Assembly: GCF_028369135.1 (NCBI RefSeq)
Contig: NZ_JAPWHW010000008.1
Span: 1-64,000, forward strand
Direction: 5' to 3'
Length of the DNA: 64,000 nt
Source: Roseovarius sp. ZX-A-9
GTDB lineage: Bacteria; Pseudomonadota; Alphaproteobacteria; Rhodobacterales; Rhodobacteraceae
The notes under the pieces are model-generated. The model did no database searches and was not told the DNA's origin. It worked only from the letters and a program-made list of their open reading frames with translations. A program made the translations under genes and the position numbers. Below are positions 26,279 through 35,412 of this stretch, piece by piece. How positions within the stretch are numbered: the first letter of the stretch is position 1; each line of letters begins with the position of its first letter.

Positions 26279-27171
26279 CACCTGAGCAGGCACTTGATAT
26301 CGCACGCGGTTTGAGCTGCTGGAGCGCGCCCAGCAATGTCGCACCGCTGGATGGCGGCATAACCAATCACAATATCCGCGTGACCGACGGGGGCCGCGAT
26401 TACGTGGTGCGGCTGGGCGAGGATATTCCCGAGCATGGCATCATGCGCTGGCACGAACTGGCACTCAGCCGCGCCGCCGAGGCCGCCGGACTTTCACCCG
26501 CGGTGCACCATGCCGAACCCGGCGTGCTGGTGCTCGACTTCGTCCCCGGCACCGCGCTGACCGAGAAGGATCTGCATGATCCGGACACGCTGATGGCCGC
26601 CACGGAGCTGATCGCGCGCCTTCATTGCAGGATGCCCGGCCACCTGCGCGGTCCGATCCTCAGCTTCTGGGTGTTCCATATCCTGCGCGACTATGCGGCC
26701 ACACTGACGGAACGCGGCTCGCGCCATGCAGCCGCCCTGCCCGCCCTGCTGGAGCAGGCGGCGCTGCTGGAGCGCGCCGTGGGCCATGTGAAACTGGTGC
26801 TGGGCCATAACGACCTGCTGCCCGCCAACCTGCTGCGCGCGGATGATGGCGCGCTCTGGGTCATTGATTGGGAATATGGCGGTTTCAATTCGCCACTATT
26901 CGATCTGGGCGGGCTGGCCAGCAATTGCGCCCTGCCCCGCGACGCCGAAGAGGCGATGCTGACCCACTATTATCGCGCCCCGCCAGACGAGACGCTGTGG
27001 CGACGCTACGACGCGATGAAATGCGCCTCGCTCTTGCGCGAAACCATGTGGTCGATGATCTCCGAACTGACCTCGACGCTAGATTTCGACTACGCCGAAT
27101 ACACCGATAAAAACCTCGACCGATATGCAGGCGCATTTGCCGCCTTCACTGCCCAAGGATGCCAGCCATGA
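26275..27171 (+). CDS. Choline/ethanolamine kinase-like phosphotransferase (second copy)
   Basis: A 298-residue APH/choline-kinase-fold protein with catalytic loop LGHNDLLPANLLRADDGALWVIDWEYGG near residues 180-205 and a nucleotide-loop region near the start (APLDGGITNHNIRV). It overlaps both neighbours by four bases (ATGA at 26275 and at 27168), so translation is coupled from permease through demethylase. It is a paralogue of the 19453 protein. Coupling of a kinase-like gene to an importer suggests that the imported amine alcohol, or a derivative, is phosphorylated (inference). Confidence 0.83.
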   Translation: MTPEQALDIARGLSCWSAPSNVAPLDGGITNHNIRVTDGGRDYVVRLGEDIPEHGIMRWHELALSRAAEAAGLSPAVHHAEPGVLVLDFVPGTALTEKDLHDPDTLMAATELIARLHCRMPGHLRGPILSFWVFHILRDYAATLTERGSRHAAALPALLEQAALLERAVGHVKLVLGHNDLLPANLLRADDGALWVIDWEYGGFNSPLFDLGGLASNCALPRDAEEAMLTHYYRAPPDETLWRRYDAMKCASLLRETMWSMISELTSTLDFDYAEYTDKNLDRYAGAFAAFTAQGCQP

Positions 27172-29612
27172 CTGATTTTCCAACCTCGGCCCAAGCCGTC
27201 ATCGTAGGCGGCGGTATCGTCGGCTGCTCTACCGCCTATCACCTCTCGCGCCTTGGCTGGGATGTGGTGCTGCTTGAGCGCAAGAAGCTGACATCCGGCA
27301 CCACCTTTCACGCCGCGGGGCTGGTCGGGCAATTGAGGTCGTCTGCCAACATAACCCAATTGCTGGGGTATTCGGTCGAACTCTACAAGAAACTGGAGGC
27401 CGAGACCGGACAGGCGACCGGCTGGAAGATGAATGGCGGTCTGCGCCTTGCCTGCAACGAAGAGCGCTGGACCGAGGTCAAGCGACAAGCCACGACCGCC
27501 CATTCCTTCGGGCTGGAAATGGAACTTCTGACGCCGAAAGAGGCGCAGGATCTGTGGCCGCTGATGCAGGTGGATGATGTGGTCGGCGCGGCCTTCATGC
27601 CCACGGACGGACAGGCCAACCCGTCGGACATCACCCTGTCGCTGGCCAAGGGCGCACGCATGGGCGGCGCGCAGATATTCGAGGATACCAAGGTCACGAA
27701 GGTGATCGTCGAAAAGGGCGTGATCAAGGGCGTCGAGACCGAAAAGGGTCGCATTGATTGCGGCGTGGTCATTGCCTGTTGCGGGCAATGGACCCGCGCC
27801 TTTGCCAAGACCGTCGGTGTGAACGTGCCCTTGGTGTCGGTCGAGCACCAGTACATGGTGACCGAGCCGATCGACGGTGTCACATCCGACATGCCCACGC
27901 TGCGCGATCCTGACCGCCTGACCTACTACAAGGAAGAAGTTGGCGGGCTGGTCATGGGCGGCTACGAGAAGAACCCGATCATGTGGGCGCAGGACGGCAT
28001 CCCCAAGGGTTTCCACTATACCCTGCTCGACAGTAATTTCGATCATTTCGAACAGCTAATGGAGCTGTCCTTGGGCCGCGTACCGGCGCTGGAGACCGCC
28101 GGGATCAAGACGCTGACCAACGGGCCAGAGAGTTTCACCCCCGATGGCAATTTCATCCTCGGCGAGGCACCGGAGCTGCGCAATTTCTACGTCGGCGCGG
28201 GATTCAACGCCTTCGGCATCGCAGCAGGTGGCGGAGCCGGCATGGCGCTGGCCGAATGGGTCGCCAAGGCCGCGCCGCCCTACGACCTGTGGTCGGTCGA
28301 TATTCGCCGCTTCGGCGCGCCGCATTTCGATACCGACTGGATCCGTGCCCGCACCTACGAGGCCTATGGCAAGCATTACACGATGGCCTGGCCCAGCGAG
28401 GAGCATGACAGCGGCCGTCCCTGCCGCAAATCGCCGCTTTATGAAATCCTCAAGGCCCAAGGTGCGGTATTCGGAGAGAAGCTCGGCTGGGAACGCCCCA
28501 ACTGGTACGCCGACACCGAGGCGGGCGAGGAACAGCACGATATCTACACGTTCGAGCGTCCGAACTGGCACAAGGCCGTCGCGCGAGAGCACAAGGCCGC
28601 GCGCGAGGCGGCGGTGCTGTTTGACCAGACTTCCTTTGCCAAATTCGTGCTCAAGGGCCCGGATGCCGAGGACGCGCTGAGCTGGATCGCGGCCAATGAC
28701 GTGACCGGCCCCATCGGCACGCTGACCTATACCCAGATGCTGAACGATGCGGGCGGGATCGAATGCGACCTGACCGTCGTGCGCCGCGCCGAGGATGAAT
28801 ATTACATCGTCACCGGCACCGGCTTTGCCACACATGATTTCGACCATATCGCGCGCAACATCCCCGAGGGCATGAACGCCCAGCTTTTCGATGTGACATC
28901 GGCCTACGCGGTGCTGTCGCTTTTTGGGCCGCGAGCGCGCGACATCCTGCAATCGGTGACACGCAGCGATGTCAGCAACGAGGCGTTTCCCTTTGGCACC
29001 GCGCAGACCATTGGCATTGCCGGGTGCCCGGTGAACGCACTGCGCGTGACCTATGTCGGCGAGTTGGGCTGGGAATTGCATCTGCCGGTCGAATACGCCG
29101 TGACCGTCTACGAAGCACTGCATCGCGCCGGGGCCGAACACGGGCTGCGCAACGCTGGCTACCGCGCGCTGGAAACCTTGCGACTAGAAAAGGGATATCG
29201 CGCATGGTCGTCCGATATCGGCCCTGACCACACCCCGGACGAGGCCGGGCTGGGCTGGGCGGTGAAGCTGAAGAAGAACACCGATTTCAAGGGCCGCGCG
29301 GCGGTCGAGGCGCAGCGCGCCCGCGGTGTGACCAAGCGCATGACCACCTTTACCGCCGCCCCGGACGTGATCCTGTCGGGCCGCGAAACCATCTACCGCA
29401 ACGGGGTGCGCGTCGGCTGGCTCAGCTCTGCGGGCTACGGCCACGCGCTGGGCCAATCCATCGGCATGGGCTATGTGCGCAACCCCGAGGGCGTCAGCCG
29501 CGACTATGTTCTGGAAGGCACCTACGAATTGGAAGTGGCCACGGAACGGGTGCCGGCCACGGCACATCTGACGCCGCTCTACGACCCGAAAATGGCAAAG
29601 GTGAAGTGCTGA
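27168..29612 (+). CDS. FAD-dependent N-demethylase with GcvT domain (second copy)
   Basis: An 814-residue paralogue of the 17019 enzyme with the same two domains. The FAD domain has VIVGGGIVGCSTAYHL and the predicted covalent-FAD His48 in GTTFHAAGLVGQLRSS. The GcvT domain (about 430-805) has RVTYVGELGWELHLP. ATG 27168 is chosen over 27159 because it overlaps the kinase stop and has an AAGGA site at good spacing. It is the last gene of the importer operon. The copies have diverged enough to suspect different N-methyl substrates or sequential steps. Confidence 0.91.
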   Translation: MTDFPTSAQAVIVGGGIVGCSTAYHLSRLGWDVVLLERKKLTSGTTFHAAGLVGQLRSSANITQLLGYSVELYKKLEAETGQATGWKMNGGLRLACNEERWTEVKRQATTAHSFGLEMELLTPKEAQDLWPLMQVDDVVGAAFMPTDGQANPSDITLSLAKGARMGGAQIFEDTKVTKVIVEKGVIKGVETEKGRIDCGVVIACCGQWTRAFAKTVGVNVPLVSVEHQYMVTEPIDGVTSDMPTLRDPDRLTYYKEEVGGLVMGGYEKNPIMWAQDGIPKGFHYTLLDSNFDHFEQLMELSLGRVPALETAGIKTLTNGPESFTPDGNFILGEAPELRNFYVGAGFNAFGIAAGGGAGMALAEWVAKAAPPYDLWSVDIRRFGAPHFDTDWIRARTYEAYGKHYTMAWPSEEHDSGRPCRKSPLYEILKAQGAVFGEKLGWERPNWYADTEAGEEQHDIYTFERPNWHKAVAREHKAAREAAVLFDQTSFAKFVLKGPDAEDALSWIAANDVTGPIGTLTYTQMLNDAGGIECDLTVVRRAEDEYYIVTGTGFATHDFDHIARNIPEGMNAQLFDVTSAYAVLSLFGPRARDILQSVTRSDVSNEAFPFGTAQTIGIAGCPVNALRVTYVGELGWELHLPVEYAVTVYEALHRAGAEHGLRNAGYRALETLRLEKGYRAWSSDIGPDHTPDEAGLGWAVKLKKNTDFKGRAAVEAQRARGVTKRMTTFTAAPDVILSGRETIYRNGVRVGWLSSAGYGHALGQSIGMGYVRNPEGVSRDYVLEGTYELEVATERVPATAHLTPLYDPKMAKVKC

Positions 29613-29644
29613 GGCGGGGGACTTCCACTCCCTCACGATAAGGC

Positions 29645-29667
29645 CCGGCCCGGTTGATACGGGCCGG
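29645..29667 (+). terminator. Hairpin at the end of the importer-demethylase operon
   Basis: CCGGCCCG (29645-29652) and CGGGCCGG (29660-29667) form a perfect 8-bp stem with a 7-base loop, 33 bases after the demethylase stop and before the convergent cytochrome gene. There is only a short T-containing tail. Confidence 0.6.
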
Positions 29668-29693
29668 TTCCGTCCTCCGTGGTTCGCGCTGTG

Positions 29694-30173
29694 CTACTCT
29701 GCCTTGTCGTCCATCGCGGGCGGCTTCAGAGCGTACAGGAAGGCGTAAATATCCGTCGCTTCCTCTTGCTTGCGAACCTTGAAGGCCATCTTGCTGCGCG
29801 CCTTGCTGTCATCCAGCGTCTCGCGCAACCACCCGGTCGGGTCCTGCACGTAGGTCACGAACTCCTCTTCGTCCCATAGATTGCCCGTTTCAGAGACTGC
29901 CGACAGTGATTTGCCATACCGGAAACCCGCTTGTGATCCGATGGCGCGTCCGGCGATGCCATAGAGGTTCGGCCCGTTGCGCGCGTTGCGCCCGGCCAGC
30001 ACTTCGCCCGCGTCATCCCGGACCACGTGACAGGCGATGCATTGCCGGTTGAACAGCGTCTCCCCCGCTTCAGCATCGCCCGATGGTGCCACCATTTCAG
30101 CGGCCTCTTGGTTCTCGGCAAAGGCGGGCACGGCCAGCATCAGCGCGGCCGCGGTGGCGATAAACTTGTTCAT
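29694..30173 (-). CDS. Periplasmic class I cytochrome c
   Basis: A 159-residue secreted protein. The signal peptide, residues 1-19, ends in PAFA. One haem site CIACH lies at residues 45-49 and the probable axial Met is Met129 in RSKMAFK. The spacing and the NGPNLYGIAGR stretch match the cytochrome c2/c-550 group. It would carry electrons in the periplasm. It is not obviously part of the neighbouring operons and is convergent with the demethylase gene. Confidence 0.88.
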   Translation of the reverse strand: MNKFIATAAALMLAVPAFAENQEAAEMVAPSGDAEAGETLFNRQCIACHVVRDDAGEVLAGRNARNGPNLYGIAGRAIGSQAGFRYGKSLSAVSETGNLWDEEEFVTYVQDPTGWLRETLDDSKARSKMAFKVRKQEEATDIYAFLYALKPPAMDDKAE

Positions 30174-30444
30174 GGGAGTCTCCGGTTACATTGCGTGTCA
30201 GGCGCCTTGTTCGCGTCATGGAACAGAATAGCTTGCCGGGCGCGCGCTTCCAGCGCTTCTCGTCAAAAATTTGCGCAGCGTCGGGGTGTCATTCCGGCCC
30301 CGATGCCGCCACCGGGCGGCTTTTGCCACAGCCGGAAGGCACCGGCAAACCAGATAAAGGCATCTACCCCTTTCGGGAAATTGCGGCCTGTCGGGGGCTG
30401 CGCGAAACTGGCAGGCACACCCGCCCTCTCGAAAGGAGCCTGCC

Positions 30445-31815
30445 ATGACCGCCGCAACCAAATCAGATATCTGGACCGCCGACCGCGACCACCTGCTGCA
30501 CCCCTATACCGATTTCTCGACATTCCACGAGGAAGGCAGTCAGATCATCGAGAGCGCAAGCGGCATGCACGTCATCGACAGCGACGGCAACAAGCTGCTG
30601 GACGGGATCGGCGGGCTTTGGTGCGTCAATATCGGCCACGGGCGGAAGGAGATGGCCGACGCCATCGCCGCCCAGGTGATGAAGATGCAGTATTACAACC
30701 CCTTCGGCCATTCGACCAACGTGCCCGCCTCGATGCTGGGCGCCAAGCTGGCCGAACTTGCGCCGGGCGATCTGAACCATGTCTATTACACCTGTGGCGG
30801 CTCTACCGCGAATGACGCTGCGATCCGGCTGGTGCATTTCTACTTTGACCAGTTGGGCCAGCACCGCAAGAAGAAGATCATCAGCCGCCAGAATGCCTAT
30901 CACGGTGCCACCTATGTGGCCGCGTCGCTGACCGGCATCCACGGCACCAAGATGGGATTCGACCGGATCGGTGAGGATTTCATCCACCATGTCAGCGCCG
31001 CCAACCTCTATGAGAAACCCGATGGCTGGTCGGATGCAGAGTATTGCGATTACCTCGTGCGCGAATTCGATGCCCGCATTCAGCAGCTCGGCCCCGATAA
31101 CGTCGCTGCATTCATCGCCGAACCGATCATGGGAGCTGGCGGCGTTCTGGTGGCGCCCGAGGGCTATCATCGCCGGATGTGGGAGGTCTGCCAGAAATAC
31201 GACATGCTTTATATCGCCGACGAGGTCGTGACCGCCTTTGGCCGTCTCGGTGAATGGTTCGCCTCTGAAGCGCTCTATGACTACCAGCCCGATATCATGG
31301 TCTGCGCCAAAGGGCTGAGTTCGGGCTATATCCCGCTGGGGGCCACCCTGCTCAGCACCCGCGTTTACGATGTGATCGCGCAGCCGCAATGCGAGGGCGG
31401 CGTGCTGTCGATGGGTCTGACCTATTTCGGCCACCCCGTGGCCTGCGCTGCAGCGCTCAAGAACATCGAGATCATGGAGCGCGAGAACCTGCTGGATCAC
31501 GTCAAGGAGGTCGGGCCCTACCTGCAGGAAAGCGCCAAGTCGCTGATGAACCTGCCCATCGTCGGCGATGTGCGCGGCAGCCACCTGATGCTGGGTGTCG
31601 ATCTGGTAAAGGACAAGGGCACCAAGGAGCCGATTGGCGACGGCGTGGGCGAGAAGATATTCCAGGGCTGCCTGAAGCGCGGCGTGATCGTGCGCCCCGT
31701 CGGTGACCGGATGATCGTCTCGCCGCCTTTGATCATCACCAAGGAAGAATGCGATGAGATCGTCGCGGCCATCAGCGGTGCGATCAAGGACCATCTGGCA
31801 GAGGCGAACGTCTGA
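30445..31815 (+). CDS. Class III aminotransferase, probable putrescine/omega-amine:pyruvate transaminase
   Basis: A 456-residue fold-type-I PLP enzyme. The PLP-phosphate turn is YTCGGSTANDAA near 115-126, Asp259 (YIADEVVTAFGR) contacts the pyridine nitrogen, and Lys289 (VCAKGLSSGYIPLGA) forms the Schiff base. An ideal AAAGGAG ribosome site precedes ATG 30445. It overlaps aguB by one base (TGATG). With AguA and AguB beside it, the natural substrate is probably putrescine (to 4-aminobutanal), as for SpuC-like enzymes. Beta-alanine or other omega-amines are possible. Confidence 0.88.
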   Translation: MTAATKSDIWTADRDHLLHPYTDFSTFHEEGSQIIESASGMHVIDSDGNKLLDGIGGLWCVNIGHGRKEMADAIAAQVMKMQYYNPFGHSTNVPASMLGAKLAELAPGDLNHVYYTCGGSTANDAAIRLVHFYFDQLGQHRKKKIISRQNAYHGATYVAASLTGIHGTKMGFDRIGEDFIHHVSAANLYEKPDGWSDAEYCDYLVREFDARIQQLGPDNVAAFIAEPIMGAGGVLVAPEGYHRRMWEVCQKYDMLYIADEVVTAFGRLGEWFASEALYDYQPDIMVCAKGLSSGYIPLGATLLSTRVYDVIAQPQCEGGVLSMGLTYFGHPVACAAALKNIEIMERENLLDHVKEVGPYLQESAKSLMNLPIVGDVRGSHLMLGVDLVKDKGTKEPIGDGVGEKIFQGCLKRGVIVRPVGDRMIVSPPLIITKEECDEIVAAISGAIKDHLAEANV

Positions 31816-32693
31816 TGCGCCCAATCACCATTGCCGCCACACAGATGGCCTGTAGCTGGGACATCGACGACAACATTGCGCGCGCCGAACGACTTGTGCG
31901 GGCCGCCGTCGCGGATGGCGCGCAGATGATCCTGCTACAGGAGTTGTTCGAGACCCCGTATTTCTGCCTGACGCAGGATATGGATCATTTCAGCCTGGCC
32001 AAACCCATGGACAGCAGCCGCGTCGTGGCGCATTTCGCGGCTTTGGCGCGCGAGCTGGGCGTGGTGCTGCCGATTTCCTATTTCGAGGAAGCCGGCCTTG
32101 CGCGCTACAATTCGCTGGCGATCGCCGACGCGGATGGCACGATCCTGACCAACTATCGCAAGACACATATCCCGCAGGCGCCGGGCTATGAGGAGAAATT
32201 CTATTTTAATCCGGGCGATTCCGGTTTTCAGGTGGTACAGACGCGGTTTGGCCGCCTGGGCTGTGGCATCTGCTGGGATCAGTGGTTTCCCGAAACCGCG
32301 CGCAGCCTGGCGTTGCAAGGGGCCGAAGTGCTGATGTTTCCCACGGCCATCGGATCCGAGCCGGGCAGTCCCGATCTTGACAGTTCCGGCCACTGGCGGC
32401 GCACGATGCAGGGTCATGCGGCGGCCAACATGATCCCGTTGGTCGCATCGAACCGCGTGGGGGTGGAAACCGCCGGGGACGTGTCGATGACCTTTTACGG
32501 TACGTCCTTCATCGCGGGCTACACCGGCGAGATCCTGACCGACGCTGACCGCACGCAAGAGACGCACCTGACCGCGACCGTGGATCTGGACGCAGCGGCA
32601 GCCTATCGCGGCAGTTGGGGTGTTTTTCGTGACCGGCGGCCCGAAACCTACAGCGCGCTGCGCACGCTCGACGGGCAAACAATACGCGCCTGA
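31815..32693 (+). CDS. aguB: N-carbamoylputrescine amidase
   Basis: A 292-residue nitrilase-superfamily hydrolase that converts N-carbamoylputrescine to putrescine, CO2 and ammonia. The catalytic triad is Glu43 (LLQELFETPYF), Lys116 (NYRKTHIPQ) and Cys153 (GCGICWDQWFPE). These surroundings are the specific signature of the AguB branch. It is translationally coupled to the transaminase. AguA, which makes its substrate, lies 1.7 kb downstream, past a small secreted-protein gene and a divergent LysR gene. Confidence 0.93.
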   Translation: MRPITIAATQMACSWDIDDNIARAERLVRAAVADGAQMILLQELFETPYFCLTQDMDHFSLAKPMDSSRVVAHFAALARELGVVLPISYFEEAGLARYNSLAIADADGTILTNYRKTHIPQAPGYEEKFYFNPGDSGFQVVQTRFGRLGCGICWDQWFPETARSLALQGAEVLMFPTAIGSEPGSPDLDSSGHWRRTMQGHAAANMIPLVASNRVGVETAGDVSMTFYGTSFIAGYTGEILTDADRTQETHLTATVDLDAAAAYRGSWGVFRDRRPETYSALRTLDGQTIRA

Positions 32694-33027
32694 TATCGGT
32701 TGTGGATTGCCGGGCGGCGGCGGATACCGCTGCCCGTGCAAAAAAGAGCGCCCGTAGACTGGTCTGTGCATTGCGTAGTTCAAGTGAGCGATTTCGAAAT
32801 GTGGGACGGTAAGCGGTGCTTCGAGTCCGGGATTTCCGGACGCCGCAGCACTCGCGCAGACTTTAGTCAGCTTGTGGGTACGCCATGCCCCCCCTTATTG
32901 CAGCCTTCCAAGAAAGCAGATTATGTCATGGCCGTTACCACGAAACGCAAAGGACTGGCTCTCGCGAATGCCTGACCTGATCCATCCCGCACCCGATCAG
33001 ACATTCGCGCGCTGGCGCGGGGGGATG
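32694..33027. other. Intergenic region after aguB (no gene seen)
   Basis: This stretch holds a strong hairpin just after aguB (32711-32720 pairs with 32727-32736, 10 bp with one G-U), followed on the plus strand by AAAAAA rather than T. It also holds a smaller perfect stem GTCCGG/CCGGAC at 32825-32841. Open frames that cross the stretch have no ribosome site or family features. It probably contains the terminator of the aguB operon and the promoter of the next small gene. Confidence 0.5.
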
Positions 33028-33354
33028 ATGAAGGTCGGCCTGTCCCTCCTGATCCTCTTTGCCCTGCCCGCACCGGCCCCGGCACAGGACGAATGGAGCC
33101 AACGCAAATGCGATCTCTACAAACTGGCATTTCATGATGCGCTCGCGGCGCAAGGCACCACGGGGCTGAGGCCCGAGTTTCTTGGCGCCAATGATGCCTT
33201 CATCGCCTCTGGATGCCTGACGCAAGGGACGGTCTGCGCACGAACAGGTGCCGAAATAGCACTCGCCGATCTATTGACTGTCATGACGATGAACGAAGGC
33301 ATGGCCAGCACTTTTGTGCCGTTCGCGTGCCGCGAGGGGTCCGCGCCGGACTGA
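33028..33354 (+). CDS. Small secreted protein of unknown function
   Basis: From ATG 33028 (or the adjacent ATG 33025) the product is 108 residues with a clear signal peptide: Lys at position 2, then a Leu-rich core, with cleavage expected after PAPAPA at about residue 19. The mature part has four cysteines, probably two disulfides, and ends in CREGSAPD. I do not recognise a family. An in-frame ATG at 32968 would add 20 residues and hide the signal peptide, so the internal start is preferred. It may be independent of the polyamine genes around it. Confidence 0.6.
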   Translation: MKVGLSLLILFALPAPAPAQDEWSQRKCDLYKLAFHDALAAQGTTGLRPEFLGANDAFIASGCLTQGTVCARTGAEIALADLLTVMTMNEGMASTFVPFACREGSAPD

Positions 33355-33362
33355 GGCCCGCC

Positions 33363-34250
33363 CTATCCTTCGGCCAAGGACGCCTGCGCGCAGAGCCAGT
33401 CCCACAGTACCCGCACGCTCTGGCGGTGCAGGGTCCGTTCCAGTGCCACCAGATGGAACACCCGCTCGGATTCGAGAACATGCGCGCCCACCTGCCGCAG
33501 CCGCCCATCCGCCAGCCGGTCCTTGGCCAGCACCGGATTGCCAAGGAACACGCCCAGACCCTGCGCCGCCGCGTCCAGCGCCATGGCGTGATCGTCAAAA
33601 TTCAACCCGGCGCTGATATCCGCGCGCTCCACCCCGGCAGCGTCGAACCAGCGTTGCCAGTCATCGGGGCTTTCGTCATGCACCAGCGGCACCGTTTCAG
33701 GCGACCGGGCAAAGGCCGCATCAAGCTCCGGGGCCGCCATAGGTGCCCGATCATCACGCAGGAAGGGCACGGCACGCGCGCCGACTTCCTGTGCCGGTGT
33801 CAGGCGGATGGCGATGTCAATCTCCGCCTCGCTCAGGTCCATTTCCGTATCCAGCGTTGCCAACCACGGCTCTATGCCGGGATGGGCAGCACGGAATGCA
33901 GGCAAACGTGGCAAAAACCAGCCACGCGCAATCGCGGGCGGCATCAGAACCACGACCGAGCCGGGCTTGGTATAAGCGGCCAGACGGCGCACGCCCTGAC
34001 GGACAGTTTCCAGCGCTGCGGCACTGGTGCCCAGCAGATCGCGTCCGGCATCGGTCAGCTCCACCCGCCGCCCGGTCCGCAAGAACAGCGGCTGCCCCAG
34101 ATGTCCCTCCAACGTGCGGATCTGGTGGCTTATCGCCGACTGGGTGACGTTCAACTCATCTGCTGCCAGGCTGAAACTGCCCAGCCGCGCGGCGGCCTCG
34201 AATCCGACCAGTGCACCAAGCGGCGGCAGGCGCCGATAAGGGTTAGGCAT
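33363..34250 (-). CDS. LysR-family transcriptional regulator (GcvA-like)
   Basis: A 295-residue LTTR. The N-terminal helix-turn-helix reads LGSFSLAADELNVTQSAISHQIRTLEGHLG at about 25-54, followed by FLRTGRRVELTDAG. The effector domain resembles that of GcvA-like regulators. It is divergent from aguA with a 100-base gap, the standard arrangement for an LTTR controlling its neighbour, so agmatine or N-carbamoylputrescine is a reasonable inducer (inference). Confidence 0.9.
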   Translation of the reverse strand: MPNPYRRLPPLGALVGFEAAARLGSFSLAADELNVTQSAISHQIRTLEGHLGQPLFLRTGRRVELTDAGRDLLGTSAAALETVRQGVRRLAAYTKPGSVVVLMPPAIARGWFLPRLPAFRAAHPGIEPWLATLDTEMDLSEAEIDIAIRLTPAQEVGARAVPFLRDDRAPMAAPELDAAFARSPETVPLVHDESPDDWQRWFDAAGVERADISAGLNFDDHAMALDAAAQGLGVFLGNPVLAKDRLADGRLRQVGAHVLESERVFHLVALERTLHRQSVRVLWDWLCAQASLAEG

Positions 34251-34350
34251 TACTTTTCCTCATCCAAACCCGTAGAATTCCGCGTTTGTCCATGACGGTA
34301 TCTCATTGATAAGCTCTGAGCCAACAGAATTCAGCGCCGAGGAGCCCCAG

Positions 34351-35358
34351 ATGACCACGCCAAAATCCCAAGGCTACGCCATGCCGCCCGAATGGGCCCC
34401 GCACGCCCGCACATGGATGATGTGGCCCTGCCGCGAGATTGTCTGGGACGATATGGAGGCCACCCGCCGCAGCTATGCCGACGTGGCGCACGCTATCGCC
34501 CGGCACGAGCCGTTGACGATGCTGGTGCGCGCGCAGGACATGGCGCAGGCCCGCGACCTTCTGGGCAGCGATATCGAGTTGCTGGAAAGCCCCATCGACG
34601 ACAGTTGGTGCCGCGATGCGGGCCCGTGTTTCCTGCGCAATGCCAAGGGCGACAAGGCGGGGGTGAATTTCCGCTTCAACGCATGGGGTGGCAAATATGA
34701 CCCCTTTGATGGTGACGATGCCGCCGCCCGCGCGATCCTGACCGCTGCCGGGGTGCCGATCTTTGACAGCCCGCTGATTGCCGAAGGCGGCGGCGTCAAT
34801 GTCGACGGGCGCGGCACGATCCTGACCACCGAGACCTGCTTTCCCAATGCGAACCGCAATCCGGACTGGAGCCGCGACAGGATCGAGGCCGAACTGATGG
34901 AGATGCTGGGCGGCACGAAGGTGATCTGGCTGCCCGGCAGCTATCTGGAGGTCGAGACCAACGGCCATGTGGATGGCATCGCCGCCTTCATGGCGCCCGG
35001 TCTGGTGCTGATGGAGGGGCCAACAGACGAGGGCAACGCCTGGGATCAGATCAACGCCGACAACATCGCCGCGATGCAGGGCCAGACGGATGCGACAGGC
35101 GCGCCGATCACCATCCGCACGGTGCCGCCAGCGGTGGGTGATTTCCCGCATCCCGACATGTTCTGTTGCTCTTACGTGAATTCCTATCTGTGCAACGGCG
35201 CGGTCATCATGCCGGAATACGGCGTGCGCGAGGACGACATCGCGGCCGAGCTGTTTCAGGATTTCTTTCCCGACAGGACCATCGAGCGGGTGAATATCGA
35301 TGCCATCGCCATCGGCGGCGGGGGTATCCACTGCATCACCCAGCAGGAACCGGCCTGA
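34351..35358 (+). CDS. aguA: Agmatine deiminase
   Basis: A 335-residue guanidine-modifying enzyme that hydrolyses agmatine to N-carbamoylputrescine and ammonia. Recognisable segments are the N-terminal MPPEWAPHARTWMMWP, DDSWCRDAGPCF, the catalytic-His NGHVDGIAAF and the nucleophile Cys328 in GGGGIHCITQQEPA at the extreme C-terminus. ATG 34351 has a GAGGAG ribosome site, so the frame extension back to 34306 is not used. With aguB and the class III transaminase it completes agmatine to 4-aminobutanal. Confidence 0.95.
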   Translation: MTTPKSQGYAMPPEWAPHARTWMMWPCREIVWDDMEATRRSYADVAHAIARHEPLTMLVRAQDMAQARDLLGSDIELLESPIDDSWCRDAGPCFLRNAKGDKAGVNFRFNAWGGKYDPFDGDDAAARAILTAAGVPIFDSPLIAEGGGVNVDGRGTILTTETCFPNANRNPDWSRDRIEAELMEMLGGTKVIWLPGSYLEVETNGHVDGIAAFMAPGLVLMEGPTDEGNAWDQINADNIAAMQGQTDATGAPITIRTVPPAVGDFPHPDMFCCSYVNSYLCNGAVIMPEYGVREDDIAAELFQDFFPDRTIERVNIDAIAIGGGGIHCITQQEPA

Positions 35359-35412
35359 GAGTCAGCTAGAGGGACCGCCGAAGTCAGATTTCGCTGTCCG
35401 GCGCCGGTGGTG

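Noticed and set aside
16141-29612. Genomic island or transposon origin for the duplicated methylamine genes
   Set aside because: No integrase, transposase, tRNA border, direct repeats or visible change in base use.
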